From Mya arenaria (Eukaryota; Mollusca; Bivalvia; Myida; Myidae), in NCBI RefSeq assembly GCF_026914265.1, contig NC_069131.1, forward strand, positions 10,990,001 to 11,054,000: DNA of 64,000 nucleotides. The letters run 5' to 3'. The notes beneath the pieces are model-generated. The model saw only the letters and a program-made list of their open reading frames with translations. It ran no database searches and had not been told where the DNA came from. Numbering within the stretch: position 1 is the first letter of the stretch; every line of letters starts with the position of its first letter. Both the position numbers and the translations under genes were made by a program. This document shows, one piece after another, positions 1-12,249 of this stretch.

Positions 1-291
1 GTTTGCGTAAATATCTGCAAACCAATGGTATAAGACTGCTGACAAAAAATCAGATCGTAGATTTTCATATTTCCATTCGAAAATTAATGTTTTATGGCCT
101 AAACCGTTACTAACGGTTTAAGAAAAATGCATAAAACATCAATTTTTGAACTTAAATATAAAATCTGCGATCTAATATTTTGTCAGCAGTCTTATTTAAC
201 TGGTTTCCATGGATTTTCGCAAAATATGGTTCGTTCCAAGACAAAAAAAAAAAGTTGTCAAAACGTTCAATCTGTGAGAGTGCAGCTTTAA
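1..291. mobile_element. Palindromic TTAA-flanked MITE, cut by window start
   Basis: The central palindrome (cttaaaccgttactaacgg) and the right half match three full copies at 9244-9603, 37948-38302 and 60329-60668. The right end reads gagagtgcagctttaa, the shared terminal inverted repeat closing on TTAA. The left terminus lies outside the window. It has no coding capacity. The nearest feature downstream is the TATA box of the EEP gene, about 160 bases away. Confidence 0.75.
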
Positions 292-452
292 GTGATAATG
301 GCAGATATATTAAGGTACATAACGTATCCATACACCGCTCCATCCTAAGTACATATGCGTAATAACTAGTAAGTAATAATAATTGAGGAATAAAGTGTAA
401 ATGTAAATGAATATGACTTTAAAAGTCAATGACTTATTGACATTCTTTTTGG

Positions 453-460
453 TATAAAAG
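453..460 (+). promoter_or_regulatory. Probable TATA box of the EEP gene
   Basis: TATAAAAG lies 165 bases before the ATG of the secreted EEP gene. Transcription starting about 30 bases downstream would leave a 5' UTR of about 140 nt. The assignment rests on motif and spacing only. Confidence 0.4.
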
Positions 461-624
461 ATCATTTAAGTATAAATTAAGTGATTTCAAATACTTACAT
501 ATACGTATAGTCTTTTCCCCTAAGGACTGATAATTTAAAATACTTTCCGCAAACAGTTTGATATTTAACATATTTAAGCTACATTTTACAACACATATTA
601 GCAATTAGAAACTTTAAAATTTCA

Positions 625-3359
625 ATGATGACGGTTCGTGGGATCTTTTTGTTTGCTGTAATTTTATTACCGGCATGTTTTGGTCGCCATGACAAACCAA
701 AGCTGACCATTAAGGTAATTGATAATTTCTTCTTATTAAAAAGCTTCTTTTAAATAAAACTATTTGCATTTTAAAAAGATGACCACGTTTGGTTTATCGA
801 GTTTCCGCAGAACCCACGGCGCGAGAGTTTGGATGAACTATCTTTCATGAGCAGCTATGGTAGATGCTTTTTCTCCAACCTCAGTTAAACAAAATAAATT
901 TAAAATATATTTTTTTCGCTGGAACTCTCTTGTGCGTAGTGAAAATAATGTGCGTATAGATACGTGGTAATTTGTGGTTGTCGTGGATATGCGCGCAATG
1001 ATTCAGATATTGCAAATACATGTAGTCAAATCCTTCATTAAAAAGTTCTGAGGAGGGTGCAGAATTATTTCTTGAATGATGCATGAAGACTTTTTTATGG
1101 TGCCATTTGAAGCGAAAAATAATCAATTTGGATTTAAAATAATTTCCACAAGACAAGGTTTCCATGTCATGATGCTACATACGTCTTCAACAAGGGAGGC
1201 AATTGTGTGATGACAATAAAAATGATTTCCATACGCGTACTTGTTTTGTCTTTGCCCTAGGGCAAGATAAGAATTTCTCCCACCTCAGATAAGTAGATCC
1301 AATAATTTAACCATGCTAGATATTCTTATCTTGCCCACGGGCGAAGATAAAATGCCCGTATGGAACTTCTTTTTAACGGTCACCACATTGTAATTACCTC
1401 CCTTGTTGAAGACTATCGTCAGTAGCATCAAGGAAATCTTGTCTTATGGTAATATTTAGAACGCTAATTAATTATTTCTCGCTTCAAATGTCACCATAAA
1501 ACAGTTTTCAGGCACCATTCAAGAAATAATGCTTCATTCTCCTTACAACTATTTAAAAACACCGATTTGACTATTAACATTAACTGGATCACTGCGCGTA
1601 TATCTATGACAACCACGTGCTATCACATATCCATACGCAATTATTTTCACTAAGCAAAAAAGAGTTCCAGCAAAAATACATTTTTACTTAATTTTGTTTA
1701 ACTGAGGTGGGAGAAAAAGCATCTACCATAGCCGCTCGTATAAGATAGGTTCATCCCGACCCTCGCGCAGAAACGAGGTTTACCGAGTTTCCGCAAAACA
1801 CCCTACACTCGGGTCGGAATGAACCTATCTTACACTCTCGGCCATGGAAGATACTTATAATCATGCATTGGCAAAATATTTGAATCTACTTATCTGAAGT
1901 GGGAGAAAAGAATTTCCAGCATGGCCAATTTTTTGGATCTACTTATGTGAGGTGGGAGAAAAGAAAATACCAAACTCAGCAATTCATTTGGCATTACATG
2001 ATGTCATTTATCGGATGTCGAGTGAGATGGTTACACGGTTTATTTTGTTGCAGTATCCCTACTATACCCGCCAATGAACGCCAATGAACGCCACAATTTA
2101 TACCCATTCAGCTACCAGTGTTCTAAATGATCGTTATTTCCATCTATATCAACAACGTTTGCCAGCCAAAACGTAAATAAGTACAATATTATCTTTTTAT
2201 TTAAAACATATCTTTGGTTCCAAATCACGCATACCGTTAGATTTCCCGCTCTGTGGTTATTATATATATGCGAACTTAATTTTAGGCGTTGACCTTCAAC
2301 ACAGGGCTTCTTGGGGTTGTAGAACAGAAAAACCCTGACCATGAAACTAGCCGCGAGGATCGACGAGATGTTACCATAGAGGCCGTGCGCAGCTCCAACG
2401 CTGATGTTGTGTGTCTCCAAGAGGTAGTTCGTTTTAAATGTAAAAACATGTGAAAATAACGGAAGGTCAATATTCCATGATTTTCCAAGAGCTTGCACCT
2501 CATGCTTTAATTGTTTGACATTTAATGACGGCATGCTTTTATGATTTAGGCTAACTAAATTAAGAACCCGTTATTTTAGATGATCAATCTTTAAAACTTC
2601 AAAATAAGGGCATTAATTCACGTAGCAACCATAGAATGGGCAGAACATTCCGTGGAAATGGTAGACCGTAGAAACGGAATCTACGTTTGGTATATAAAAA
2701 TGGACGCGTTTAGTAACACCAAGGGATAACATTAAGAAATCGAAATTATGGTTCAGTTCACCTTTAAGTAAACTCGACACATTAATGTTTGACATTTATA
2801 TGCTCGAGTAAAAAAAAAATGTAAATTGTTCAGAGGTTCAACTGGGCGGTAATTTCGGGGCCTAGTATAAAAAAACGGCCTGAGGCTTTTAAATCGAGGG
2901 TGTTAGATGGCTCGGCCAAGTCGTTATCATCTCCCGGGTATTAGGCAACGGCTCATTAAAAAAATTCGTACTGCATACGATTTTGGCACGCCGCGTTCGA
3001 ACCACTCCGGAAAGAAAATGACAGTCTTAACCCCCCTCCGCACAAAGGACAAACACATGTGTGCATGGGGCAAGTCTTCAATTTATTTTTGCACATGTTG
3101 GAGCAGTGTGGTACACACAAACGCATACTTTAACAACACTGTAAAGCTCGAACATACTGTTCTGTTCTGTCTAAATGTTGCCAGCCCCTCTGGCTCATGC
3201 CCTGATCAAACCTGTCCAGGCGTCAACAATAAATAGTTACCAAGTTTCAAAGAGTCCAAATTGCGCCTCTTAATTCTTACTAACGGTGACACAGATTTGA
3301 TCATATATCCTTCATTGGAATGTCAGCCGCCCTCGAAATGAAACGTGTTACCGTAGCGA

Positions 3360-3440
<81 letters not shown>

Positions 3441-6400
3441 AATTGTAACTAAAACAGATAACCCATAATTCATTCCTTAGAATATAGGAACTATGGAATC
3501 CATCCGGACATGCATGCATGAATTACATATATCAAACATGTATATAAACATATTTTTTTCTAATTTGAATGAAATCCTTCACTGTTAGAAGTCAAGCCTA
3601 GAACTGATTTTCCCGCCAATATAACCGACCACCTTAGTTCGAATACCACGTGACGTTCACGCTCAAATGACCCGCGCATCAATCAGTAAATATTTGATGT
3701 TATGCCTTTTAAGGTGCTATTCTATTAAACGACGAGCTTTCTGTTGTGTATATTTATAAAGAATTTTCTTGTTTTACCAGATATCGCTTGGGACGGACAT
3801 CGAGGCCTTCGTCCGAGGTCTTGCCAACGAATATCCTCACTCACAGAGCCAACTTCACTTGTTCAATGGACAGCTTCCACAGCAGGCCGGGGTTCAACAT
3901 AGTAAGTGATACAATTTGCATCCATGGAATTGAGGAGTATGTGTTCTAGTGCTATAGGAACTCTGTACTACTCCGATTCATGTAATGATACAAACTGTAC
4001 ATTGTTAAATGTCGTATATTTGTTCTTGTCACACATTGTGGAATATTGTATGGTCTTATCAGATCCACATGCAAACGCAAACGCGCACGCACGCACACAA
4101 TCGCATGCACGCACGCACGCACGTACGCACACACACACACACGCACACACACACGCACACACACACACAGACGCACACGCACACGCACACACACACACGC
4201 ACCCACACACACACGCAAACGCACACACACGGACACAAACTCGCACTCACACGCACACAAACACGCACGCACACACGCAAACACGCACACGCGCAAGCGC
4301 ACACGCACGCACACGCACACGCACACACGCACGCACACACACACACGCACACACAAACACACACAGGTTGGGTCCTGTATATCCTTTACACTACATGTCA
4401 GTTTGTTGGCTCTGGTATAGCCGCAAAAAATGCCGTAAGGTGTGGTCCTGTATAGCCTCGAAAATACCTGCCGCCAGGTGGGATCTGGTATAGCCTCGAA
4501 AATACCTGCCGCCAGGTGGGATCTGGTATAGCCTCGAAAATACTGATCGCCAGAAGGAATCTGGTATAGCCTCGAAAATACTGATCGCCAGGTGGGATCT
4601 GGTTTAGCCTCGAAAATACTGATCGCCAGGAGGGATCTGGTATAGCCTCGAAAATACTGATCGCCGGGTAGAATCTGGTCAAACCTCGAACATACTGATC
4701 GCCAGGAGGAATCTGGTATAGCCTCGAAAATACCGATCGCCTGGTGGAATCTGGTATAACCTCGAAAATACCAATCGCCAGGAGGGATCTTGTATAGCCT
4801 CGAAAATACTGATCGCCGGGTAGGATCTGGTAAAGCCTCGAAAATACCGATCGCCAGGTGGGATCTGGTATAGCTCCGAAAATACTGATCGCCAGGTGGG
4901 ATCTGGTATAACCTCGAAAATACCAATCGCCAGGAGGGATCTGGTATAGCCTCGAAAATACTGATCGCCGGGTAGGATCTGGTATAGCCTCGAAAATACT
5001 GATCGCCAGGTGGGATCTGGTATAGCCTCGAAAATACTGATCGCCAGGTGGGATCTGGTATAACCTCGAAAAAACCATCGCCAGTCAAAATCTAGTATGA
5101 CCTTGAAAATACCGATCGCCAGTCTGGATCTGGTATAACCTCGAAAATACCGATCGTAAGGGTCTGGTATAACATCAAAAATAACGATCACCAGGTAGGG
5201 TCTGGTATAGCCTCGAACATACCGCCAGGTAATGTAAAACACTTGTATTTTGAAAAGCCCCCCACTGGAAATATATATCTGATAGAGCGATATGAAATAC
5301 AAGATAGCTCTGAATTATTTTCAGGCGCTGTTTGTTCTGCCGTTGCTACCGCAGCCTTGGTAGGATGTTCGTTTGCCAACAACTGTACTGCCCTTATAGG
5401 CACATTTTCAAGCTCTGTGAAATTTGTTGCATGCCTTGAGACTTCCTGTGGATCGGAGTTACAGAACCTTATACAATTTAGTGGACTACACTGCTTATCT
5501 TGTCTTTCGTTACAAGTTGCCATCGATATCACAAAATTGCTCGAAGTGTAAGTGCAGGTGAACTAAGTAAAAGTAACATTTACAGAGGTTTTTATTAATA
5601 GAATTGTAGAATTTTCATCATGCAATTCTCCTATACAAATGAATGATTTGATCGCATTTGCCTTAAATTCTTATTTTCAACTGGTTTTAAAAAATATCGG
5701 ACTGACTTAGATACTAAGTATAAGGAAATATAATTTGTCAATCTCACAAAACAGCTGTGCCTCCCCAGTGCCGTCCGAACAGTCACTGACGATCAATTCT
5801 ATGGGGTTGCTGTTGTTATCGAAGCGGCCATTGAGTGTAAGACAGTCCGTCTTATTCTACCCGAACATTCCTCAATTTCTGTCCCGAGGATATCTTCGAA
5901 GCAAGGTATAGCTTAGTTATACTATTTTTTGAACCTGTACTGGCCCCCCGATTTCTCGAAACATCTTAAGCTTAACAGGCTTAATAAGCTTATTTTAATA
6001 AGCCAAAAGCCAGTCCCTAACTGGGCATATGCTCTTCTATACGTATGTCAATTTTCAGACATTAACTCGAAAATTCGATCATAGTCGCGTTCCACCTTAA
6101 ATTGAATTTTGATAAATGAAAAAGAGTTTATTATGATTATCATAAAACGTAATTCCTATTCAAAGTCTAAAATCTCTTCATATATAACATAAAACAGTGA
6201 GATAAGCTTAATCCTGTTATAAGTGACTTAAAAAGTTTCGAGAAATTAGGGCCTGGTGCCCTTTTAACTAAGACTTATATATTTCACTCTCACCCTAGTG
6301 ACCAACACCTATCGGGTGAGGTACCGACCTCTTTACTCCTAGACCTCTCACACCCTGGTGTTGATCGAATCTTGAGGGTTTTTTATGAGGGTCAGACACC

Positions 6401-9400
6401 TAACCACTCTTTCCGTGAAAGGGGATCGGACCTACATGTTCGGAATGAGAGGAAGACACTTAACCACTCTTTCCGTGAAAGGGGATCGGACCTACATGTT
6501 CGGGATGAGAGGCATAAACGTAACCACTGTTACCACGCTGGCAATCGGACCTACATGTCTAGGCTTAGTTGCACACACCTAGACCACTTTCACTCTCAAA
6601 AAAAAGCTATAAAATACCATATATTTTTAAACGATTGGTTTCACTGATTAGCATTAGCATAATGAGACCCTTTATATTCAACCAGTTTGACGACAAGGTA
6701 ACAGTCGTCTGCACTCATCTGATACCGTCACTTAGTGACGTCACTACCCCAGAAGGTTAGTAAAAGATTACAATATAGCATAAATGTAACTTCTACATTT
6801 CGAATACCAGATTAAATGATGATGATAAGTAACTTATATTTTAACAAATAGACCCAGGCATATTTCCAATTAAGGGGTGTATTAAAAAATGAAGTTGTTA
6901 CATTATATAGAAAACCCTTGGGTGCCAAATAACACTCCCCCTACAGAATTTTAGTGCGTGAAGAAGAGTAATGCCGACATCACGACGATAAAAGGCAAAG
7001 GCTCTCCGGAGTTTATATTTCAGATGTTTTAAGGTCAATAGGGCCTTCTCATAAATCCATGTTTCGTACCATCGTTATTTGTTTTACAATTTAATGTTTA
7101 TACGTAATTGTTATATCTTTTTTTCGAAGCTTTAAGCTTATTTGGTCAGTTAAGGCAGAGTTATTTTTTGGTTCTGCAAGTACAGTCTTCAACTTAATTT
7201 GAGACTCTCAAAATGTAATTCACTGAAATTCTTGACCTTGCGAATCTTGTGGAACGTTCGTTGAAACGCTGACCACAGTTGTTGTTGTCGTTGCTGTTGC
7301 TGTTGTTGTGCTTTAAGTGTAAGTCTGTCTGCGCCCATAAATGACTGCTTTATGACTTGCACCGTGACATCCTCATGTATGACTTATACAAACTTTCAAG
7401 CGAACAGTTTGGTGAGATATTCGCCAAATGTGTATTTTTAACCCCAAATTCTGCAAGATCTGCTGTGAATGACAGAGAGGTCCTATTCGATATTGTCTCA
7501 TATCTCTCGTCTTGTTAAGGTTTTATTTAGATACTTTGATATAACATGAATCGTAAAAATCATTACCTTTTGAAACTGGTATGTTTTAATGAATGAGTAG
7601 TCCTCGTGGTCAATTTGAGTGGTTTTACCAGTTTTTATTATGATAATACAATAGCATGAAGAAAACACTTATAATAAAATGCGGACATAATTATGGTAGT
7701 CAATATCTAAAGTTTTACTAGCAATTAAAGAACACATTTACAAAATTGAGAAGTAAACATAAATGCTTTTTCAAAGTCTCACTTTTCTCAGTTTATTGAC
7801 TTAAAAGTGTCAACAGGATGTTCTGTTCAGCTTATCATTAAAAGTACTGTTGACAAAATATTTTCTTTCGTTTCGATGCTTTGATTGTATTAATAGCGAC
7901 TGTCTCTTATCTAGATGCCAACGCATTAGAGTGCATTATTATGGGGGAAAACTCAGATAATAATTTGTCCATCAGTGTGGGTGTGTAGAAACGAGTTTTA
8001 TTGAATTAAGCTTATATTCAGGGCCTTCAGCTTGCTTCTAAATAGTCATTACAAACAGAAATTGTTTATAACTTCCATTTTTGTTAATGAAATGTAAATC
8101 AACATTATTTTATAGTGGCAATGAAGCCGTTCTTTGCATCTCTGGTGGAACAGAGTCGCTCGGAAATCACCACGATAGTCGAAACGTTTAAGAACGTGCG
8201 ACCATTATTGCTGCTGGGAGACTTCAACGTGAATGGTGGGCCGCTTGTCCCGGGAAAAGCAGTTGGAGAAGGTATATATGTAACATGATAACAGTGACAA
8301 GACCGAGAGCAAGTTAGATTTTTTTTTATTTTATGAAAAGTAAATTTGATTAGTTTAAACGTACTCATTCAGTTCAATATACACCTGAAATCAATGCACG
8401 ATGTAAAATTATATAGTGTATAAAATGTTTCGGAATGGTTTGGATGACAAGCTTGTTAAATGCTTATATAAGTTCCTTTCCGTATTGGAGATTATGGACT
8501 TGAGTGTGTCGCGAATTGACAAGAGCATACTAAGTGGCAAAAAACGTGGATCAAATGAAAATAATGTGTTATGTGAGTGTGCATACTTATGCATTAGTCA
8601 ATTGTAACCACGCCCCTCCACCTCCCCCATGTCCGAGAAATTACGGGGACTTTAAATTCGGTCCTGCCAAGCCCGGGTAAAATCCCCGCCCTGCGGTGAA
8701 GAACTGCTGGTTAATTCTCCGACAAAAGCACCCGCAACTCAAGGACCCTAGATAAGGCTTTTTTGGCGCGAAGATAAAACCACCGAATTCATCAGGCACT
8801 GCGGGGCCGCCGGGGAGGTAAAATCACGGCCTACTTACCAAGCTATCCCCGGTATGCCCCCAGACCTGTTAAAAGGTCAGTTAGGACGCAAATAGAAACA
8901 TGATTGTCAGTTGCAAGTCGATACATGCAGTCTAGAAATGCACTCTTATTCCCAAAAGATTTTCCACAATAACACATTTAATACAATTGTTTTGATATAC
9001 CTAAAAGGTTGAATAAATGTTAAAAACAGTGGGGGGTTTTGTATGAAGGATACTGTATTTATTTTGAAAGAAATGTGCAGAAAACATGGTATTTCTACTT
9101 TATGAGACGATAGTAGGTGCATTATTTAGTAAGTAAATTAAGGTTTATCACTCAAATTTTATGTTTGTTATACAGTGTTTGTATAGATTTTGAACAAGAT
9201 TGTCATTTTAAGCATTCCTTTAATAAAACTTATAACCACCCCATTAAAGCTGCACTCTCATAGATTGAACGTTTGACAACTTTTTTATTTATATTCTTGG
9301 AACGAGCCAATTTTTGCGAAAATCCATGGAAACCAGTTATTTCAGACTACTGACAAAAAATAGATCGCAGATTTAAATATTTAAGTTCAAAAACTAATGT

Positions 9401-10213
9401 TTATGCATTTTTCTTAAACCGGAAGTAACGGTTTAAGCCATAAAACATTACTTTTCGAACGGAAATATGCAAATCTGCGATCTGATCTTTTGTCAGCAAT
9501 TTTTTATCATTGGTTTGCAGATAATTACGTAAAAAAATGCTCTTTCAAAGACGAAAAATAAAAAAGTTATAAAAATGGTATATCTGTGAGAGTGCAGCTT
9601 TAATATCGTACGTTTAAACGGAATGTGTGCACACGAATACATCTTCTGCTGTCTATATTATTTCAGACCAATATCGACGCTTATCAAAACTATTCAACAC
9701 CCAAGTTACATCAAATTGCACCTTTTGCGCTGCGGACCAAAACGTTTACAACCTCAACTCATACGACGTTCCGACGGTTATAGATCACATCTTTGGCAAC
9801 GGAATGGGGATCCGAAATGTGAAGGTATGCAAAATGCTCATGTTAATTACAGCTTAAGAAAAACGTTCGAACGGTAATACATGTGATTTGACTCCATTGT
9901 GAGGACAGCCATAGTCAGATAAAATACTTTTTTATGACGTTTTAGTCTTCATTCCTTTGTAATATAAATAGCATTTTCATGTTTAAGAATTTCTTATACT
10001 GGTGTAAACAAACGCCACATAAACGGGCATTATGTACATTTATAGCGTGTGTTCACCCCTGACGAGGTATCGATTCCCAACAATGGAGAGCGTGTTCCTC
10101 TGTCTGACCATTTCGGGGTGATGGGTGATGCTGTCTGCTCTCCCGGGGCCCGAAGGGTGGCTCCCAGGCCCGGGAGGATGGGAAACAAAGGGAGGAAACG
10201 AATACAACAGTGA
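625..10213 (+). CDS. Secreted endonuclease/exonuclease/phosphatase-family enzyme, nine exons
   Basis: Exons: 625-714, 2286-2423, 3781-3901, 5325-5547, 5755-5905, 6686-6755, 8116-8271, 9667-9824 and 10046-10213. All borders are GT/AG and all phases match, giving 424 aa. A signal peptide covers about residues 1-20 ([20 protein letters not shown]). EEP-fold motifs follow in family order: TFNTG (N35), VVCLQE (E76), GLLLLSK with RGYL, VVCTHL (H252), GDFNVN (D300, N302), DHIF, and LSDHFGV (D390, H391). All the catalytic and metal-binding residues expected in DNase I/neutral sphingomyelinase-like enzymes appear present. Exon 4 (about residues 117-191) inserts a seven-cysteine stretch outside the core motifs, consistent with an extracellular protein. 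The substrate is not predictable: nuclease, phospholipase C/sphingomyelinase-like and phosphatase are all possible. Exon 6 uses the acceptor before TTTGACGAC, the only nearby AG keeping the frame. Introns carry MITEs and minisatellites. Transcript evidence is lacking. Confidence 0.88.
819..1768. mobile_element. Foldback (long inverted-repeat) element in EEP intron 1
   Basis: The left arm (about 819-1300) and the inverted right arm (about 1320-1768) can be aligned along most of their length. For example, tggtagatgctttttctcc on the left matches ggagaaaaagcatctacca on the right. The centre carries cttatcttgccc and its inverse. Partial extra copies of the arm ends continue to about 1975 (ggatctacttat, ggtgggagaaaa). 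No coding sequence is seen. The arms have diverged noticeably, so it is not very recent. Confidence 0.75.
3361..3438. repeat. (AT)n microsatellite
   Basis: Uninterrupted alternating AT, about 78 bases, in intron 2 of the EEP gene (2424-3780). Confidence 0.97.
4068..4369. repeat. CA/CG-rich microsatellite (ACAC/ACGC)
   Basis: About 300 bases of CA repeats mixed with CGCA units in intron 3 of the EEP gene. Long open frames read through it on both strands (His-Thr or Cys-Val runs). They are a by-product of the repeat. Confidence 0.97.
4445..5232. repeat. 38-bp minisatellite, about 20 copies, in EEP intron 3
   Basis: The unit is like tagcctcgaaaatactgatc followed by gccaggtgggatctggta, 38 bases. 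Since 38 is not a multiple of 3, three units make a 114-base period. On the minus strand this gives a 38-residue peptide repeat ([19 protein letters not shown]...) open in all three frames. It sits wholly inside the intron 3902-5324, so it is probably not translated. Confidence 0.95.
5944..6252. mobile_element. MITE with inverted ends, in EEP intron 5
   Basis: The ends are inverted: gatttctcgaaac near 5950 pairs with gtttcgagaaatt near 6235, and aagcttaacagg pairs with aagcttaatcctgtt. Total length is about 310 bases with no coding content. Family unknown. Confidence 0.65.
6385..6560. repeat. 60-bp tandem repeat, about three copies
   Basis: The block containing aaccactctttccgtgaaag and gatcggacctacatgttcgg recurs at 60-base spacing. 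A third, degraded copy reaches about 6560. It lies in intron 5 of the EEP gene, between a MITE and exon 6. Confidence 0.85.
8935..9209 (-). mobile_element. Degenerate MITE (family shared with 22925 and 31334)
   Basis: In reverse orientation it matches the copies at 22925-23255 and 31334-31649. Shared landmarks are aatgcactctta, acaattgttt, the ggtatttct block and gtgcattatttagtaag. It lies in EEP intron 7 (8272-9666). The remaining stretch of that intron at about 8620-8880 is GC-rich, repeat-like and unassigned. Confidence 0.65.
9244..9603. mobile_element. Full-length palindromic TTAA-flanked MITE
   Basis: TTAA-AGCTGCACTCTCA at the left mirrors GAGAGTGCAGCT-TTAA at the right, with two long imperfect arms and a cttaaaccggaagtaacgg centre. 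The 360 bases end 63 bases before EEP exon 8. TTAA could be the target-site duplication, as in piggyBac-type elements, but the termini do not identify a transposase family. Confidence 0.85.
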
Positions 10214-11293
10214 ATTTTGTGTTTGTAAAACACCACCTGAATTCATAATTAAATGAATTTCAATTTCGTTATTTGTTGTGAATTGAACTTTCAGCTCTCG
10301 AATTTGTTGGTAGGGCATCTCATTTCAAGCACAGGGGCATGTAGTCATTCTAAAATGCCGTCCAGGCTTTTTTTGTAATGATGGTTAGCTTGGACGTCAT
10401 TCATAACAAAATTCAAAAACATGTAAAAACTGTCTATAAAAATGAAATGTTCTTCATTTGTATTCTGTGGCTTAAGACTGCCAATAAATACCTTAATTCT
10501 TATCAATAACCATATCCATTTTGCAAATTCACAACCTATTTCATCAAAAAAGTAATTTAAATACATGATTTCAGTTGACAGGAGCTTTCTTACTGCTAAA
10601 AAGAAAAAGGTTACACACAACTATACTGTCGGGTTTTAATCTGCAGTAGTATTTTTAGTCTGGAGTACCTTCCCCTAACATTATCATTATCAGTTACCAC
10701 ACTATATTGTATTATATGAATTTGAAAAACATTTATCGTCACAAACAGGATTCAAGATTTATTCACAAACTATTCTAAGGGCAATGTGGACAATGCATAC
10801 TATTATACATATATGTATATAAAATAAGACTAAATATTTAAAAAAAACGTTTATATATATAGTTTCGCTAGAACATATATATATATATATATATTTATAT
10901 TAACAAATACCTCACTCCTCACATCAGAAAACCTATACAAAACTCAACTAAAGGGAATCTTCAGGAAATTACTATTTTTAATGGAATTGGTAGAAAAACG
11001 TAATTGCAGAACATTGTTGTTTGCTTTTTTCCGACTAGAGTGCGTTTTATCGTCAAGCTTAAAGCTTATAGGAAAACAACTAGAGTTAGAATTGCTGTGT
11101 GTGTTTTTAAAAGAACTATATTGGTCAACAGTTATAAATGAAATAACACTTATGTGTTTAAGAGGTTAAAACATGACAAAGCCGGGCCTCTGCTTGATAA
11201 TTGGCCTTCATGCTCGTATAGAATATGCCTCGGGCTGTTATGAGACACTTGTGCAATCTTTGCCGACTAAACATTTAAATTGTCATCTTATAG
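10214..11293. other. Intergenic; no gene seen
   Basis: This is the 3' flank of the EEP gene. It is AT-rich with AT-microsatellite patches at about 10800-10895. Short open frames here show no conserved motif, splice context or codon pattern. Candidate polyadenylation words (AATTAAA, AATAAA) occur after the EEP stop, but none can be chosen. Confidence 0.6.
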
Positions 11294-11380
11294 AAGGTCA
11301 GATGCCCAGTTTGTGACGTGAACGCGCCAGCGGTTCAAAGAGACGCTATGAAATTTCACAAAGCTTTTAAAGGCAAACCG
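11294..11380 (+). other. Possible orphan coding exon
   Basis: A 29-codon open stretch (KVRCPVCDVNAPAVQRDAMK...) is bounded by a good acceptor (catcttatag) and a donor (gtaatt), both phase 0. It contains CPVC and a downstream His. No partner exon could be connected upstream or downstream, so it may be a relic exon or chance. The neighbourhood from 11381 to 12240 has no recognisable gene. Confidence 0.2.
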
Positions 11381-12249
11381 GTAATTTCCCCCAGTATTCT
11401 CATTTCTGTCATACAAAGTAAAAGCACACGTTTAGTATTTATAATGTATGGTCATTTTGGGACGGGAGGCTAGGTGCGTGTGGGAAAGGGGAAAGAAATG
11501 TAGAAATGTTTTTATGTCAATAGATGACAATTAAAAACCTCCAAATAATTGCAGAATTTCAAACCGTCATGGCAGGTTTTTGTCACCATACATATAAATG
11601 GTCGTTCACTGGGGAACACCAGAAAACTAACTCGCCTTCTGGTAGGAAGAAGGTAGGGAGGAGAGACCTCATACAGTCACCAGTTTGTACCTGAGGTTGC
11701 TCTTACCACAAGTTTGTGACAAATACTTGAAAAGGTTTTTTTGTTGTGTGTCAGAATCTGGATGCTTTCAAGACACCAAACAAAGGATATGAAGCATACA
11801 AAAGTCCAAAGACAGGTGTGAGCGCAGATGAGGGGTAAATTACAAAAATAGAAAATAATGAAAAGGAATTGAAAAAAATGCCATGCATGCAAATGAAAAT
11901 TCTTCCCATACTTTGATAACATTCCACAAACTGAATGATATTGCTATTTGATTCATTTTGCAAAAACTAAATGCCTTTATTCCAATATACTAACAAAAGT
12001 AATTAATGTTTGAAAACACTTCATTCTTATTCTATTTTGAATAATTTAAAGGTTTACAATACAGCATATAAGTTGCCTAAACAAAACTACTGCCAAGGAC
12101 ACTATCAGCTCATACTTAAGTAACTAATAGTCATGTGTAACCTTAACCACAGAAAAGAAAATGCATTTGGATATTCTCGGCTACATTCGTTAACAAAAAC
12201 AATGGTGTTTGGTGAATTTTGATGGTGTTTGAAAATGCATGTTGTTTTA

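Noticed and set aside
3906-4493. His/Thr- and Cys/Val-rich open frames on both strands
   Set aside because: Simple translation of CA-type microsatellite; no start context, no conserved flanks.
3952-5088. 378-codon minus-strand open frame
   Set aside because: It is made of the 38-bp minisatellite plus the CA/CG tract, lies inside an intron of a well-supported gene, and all frames are equally open.
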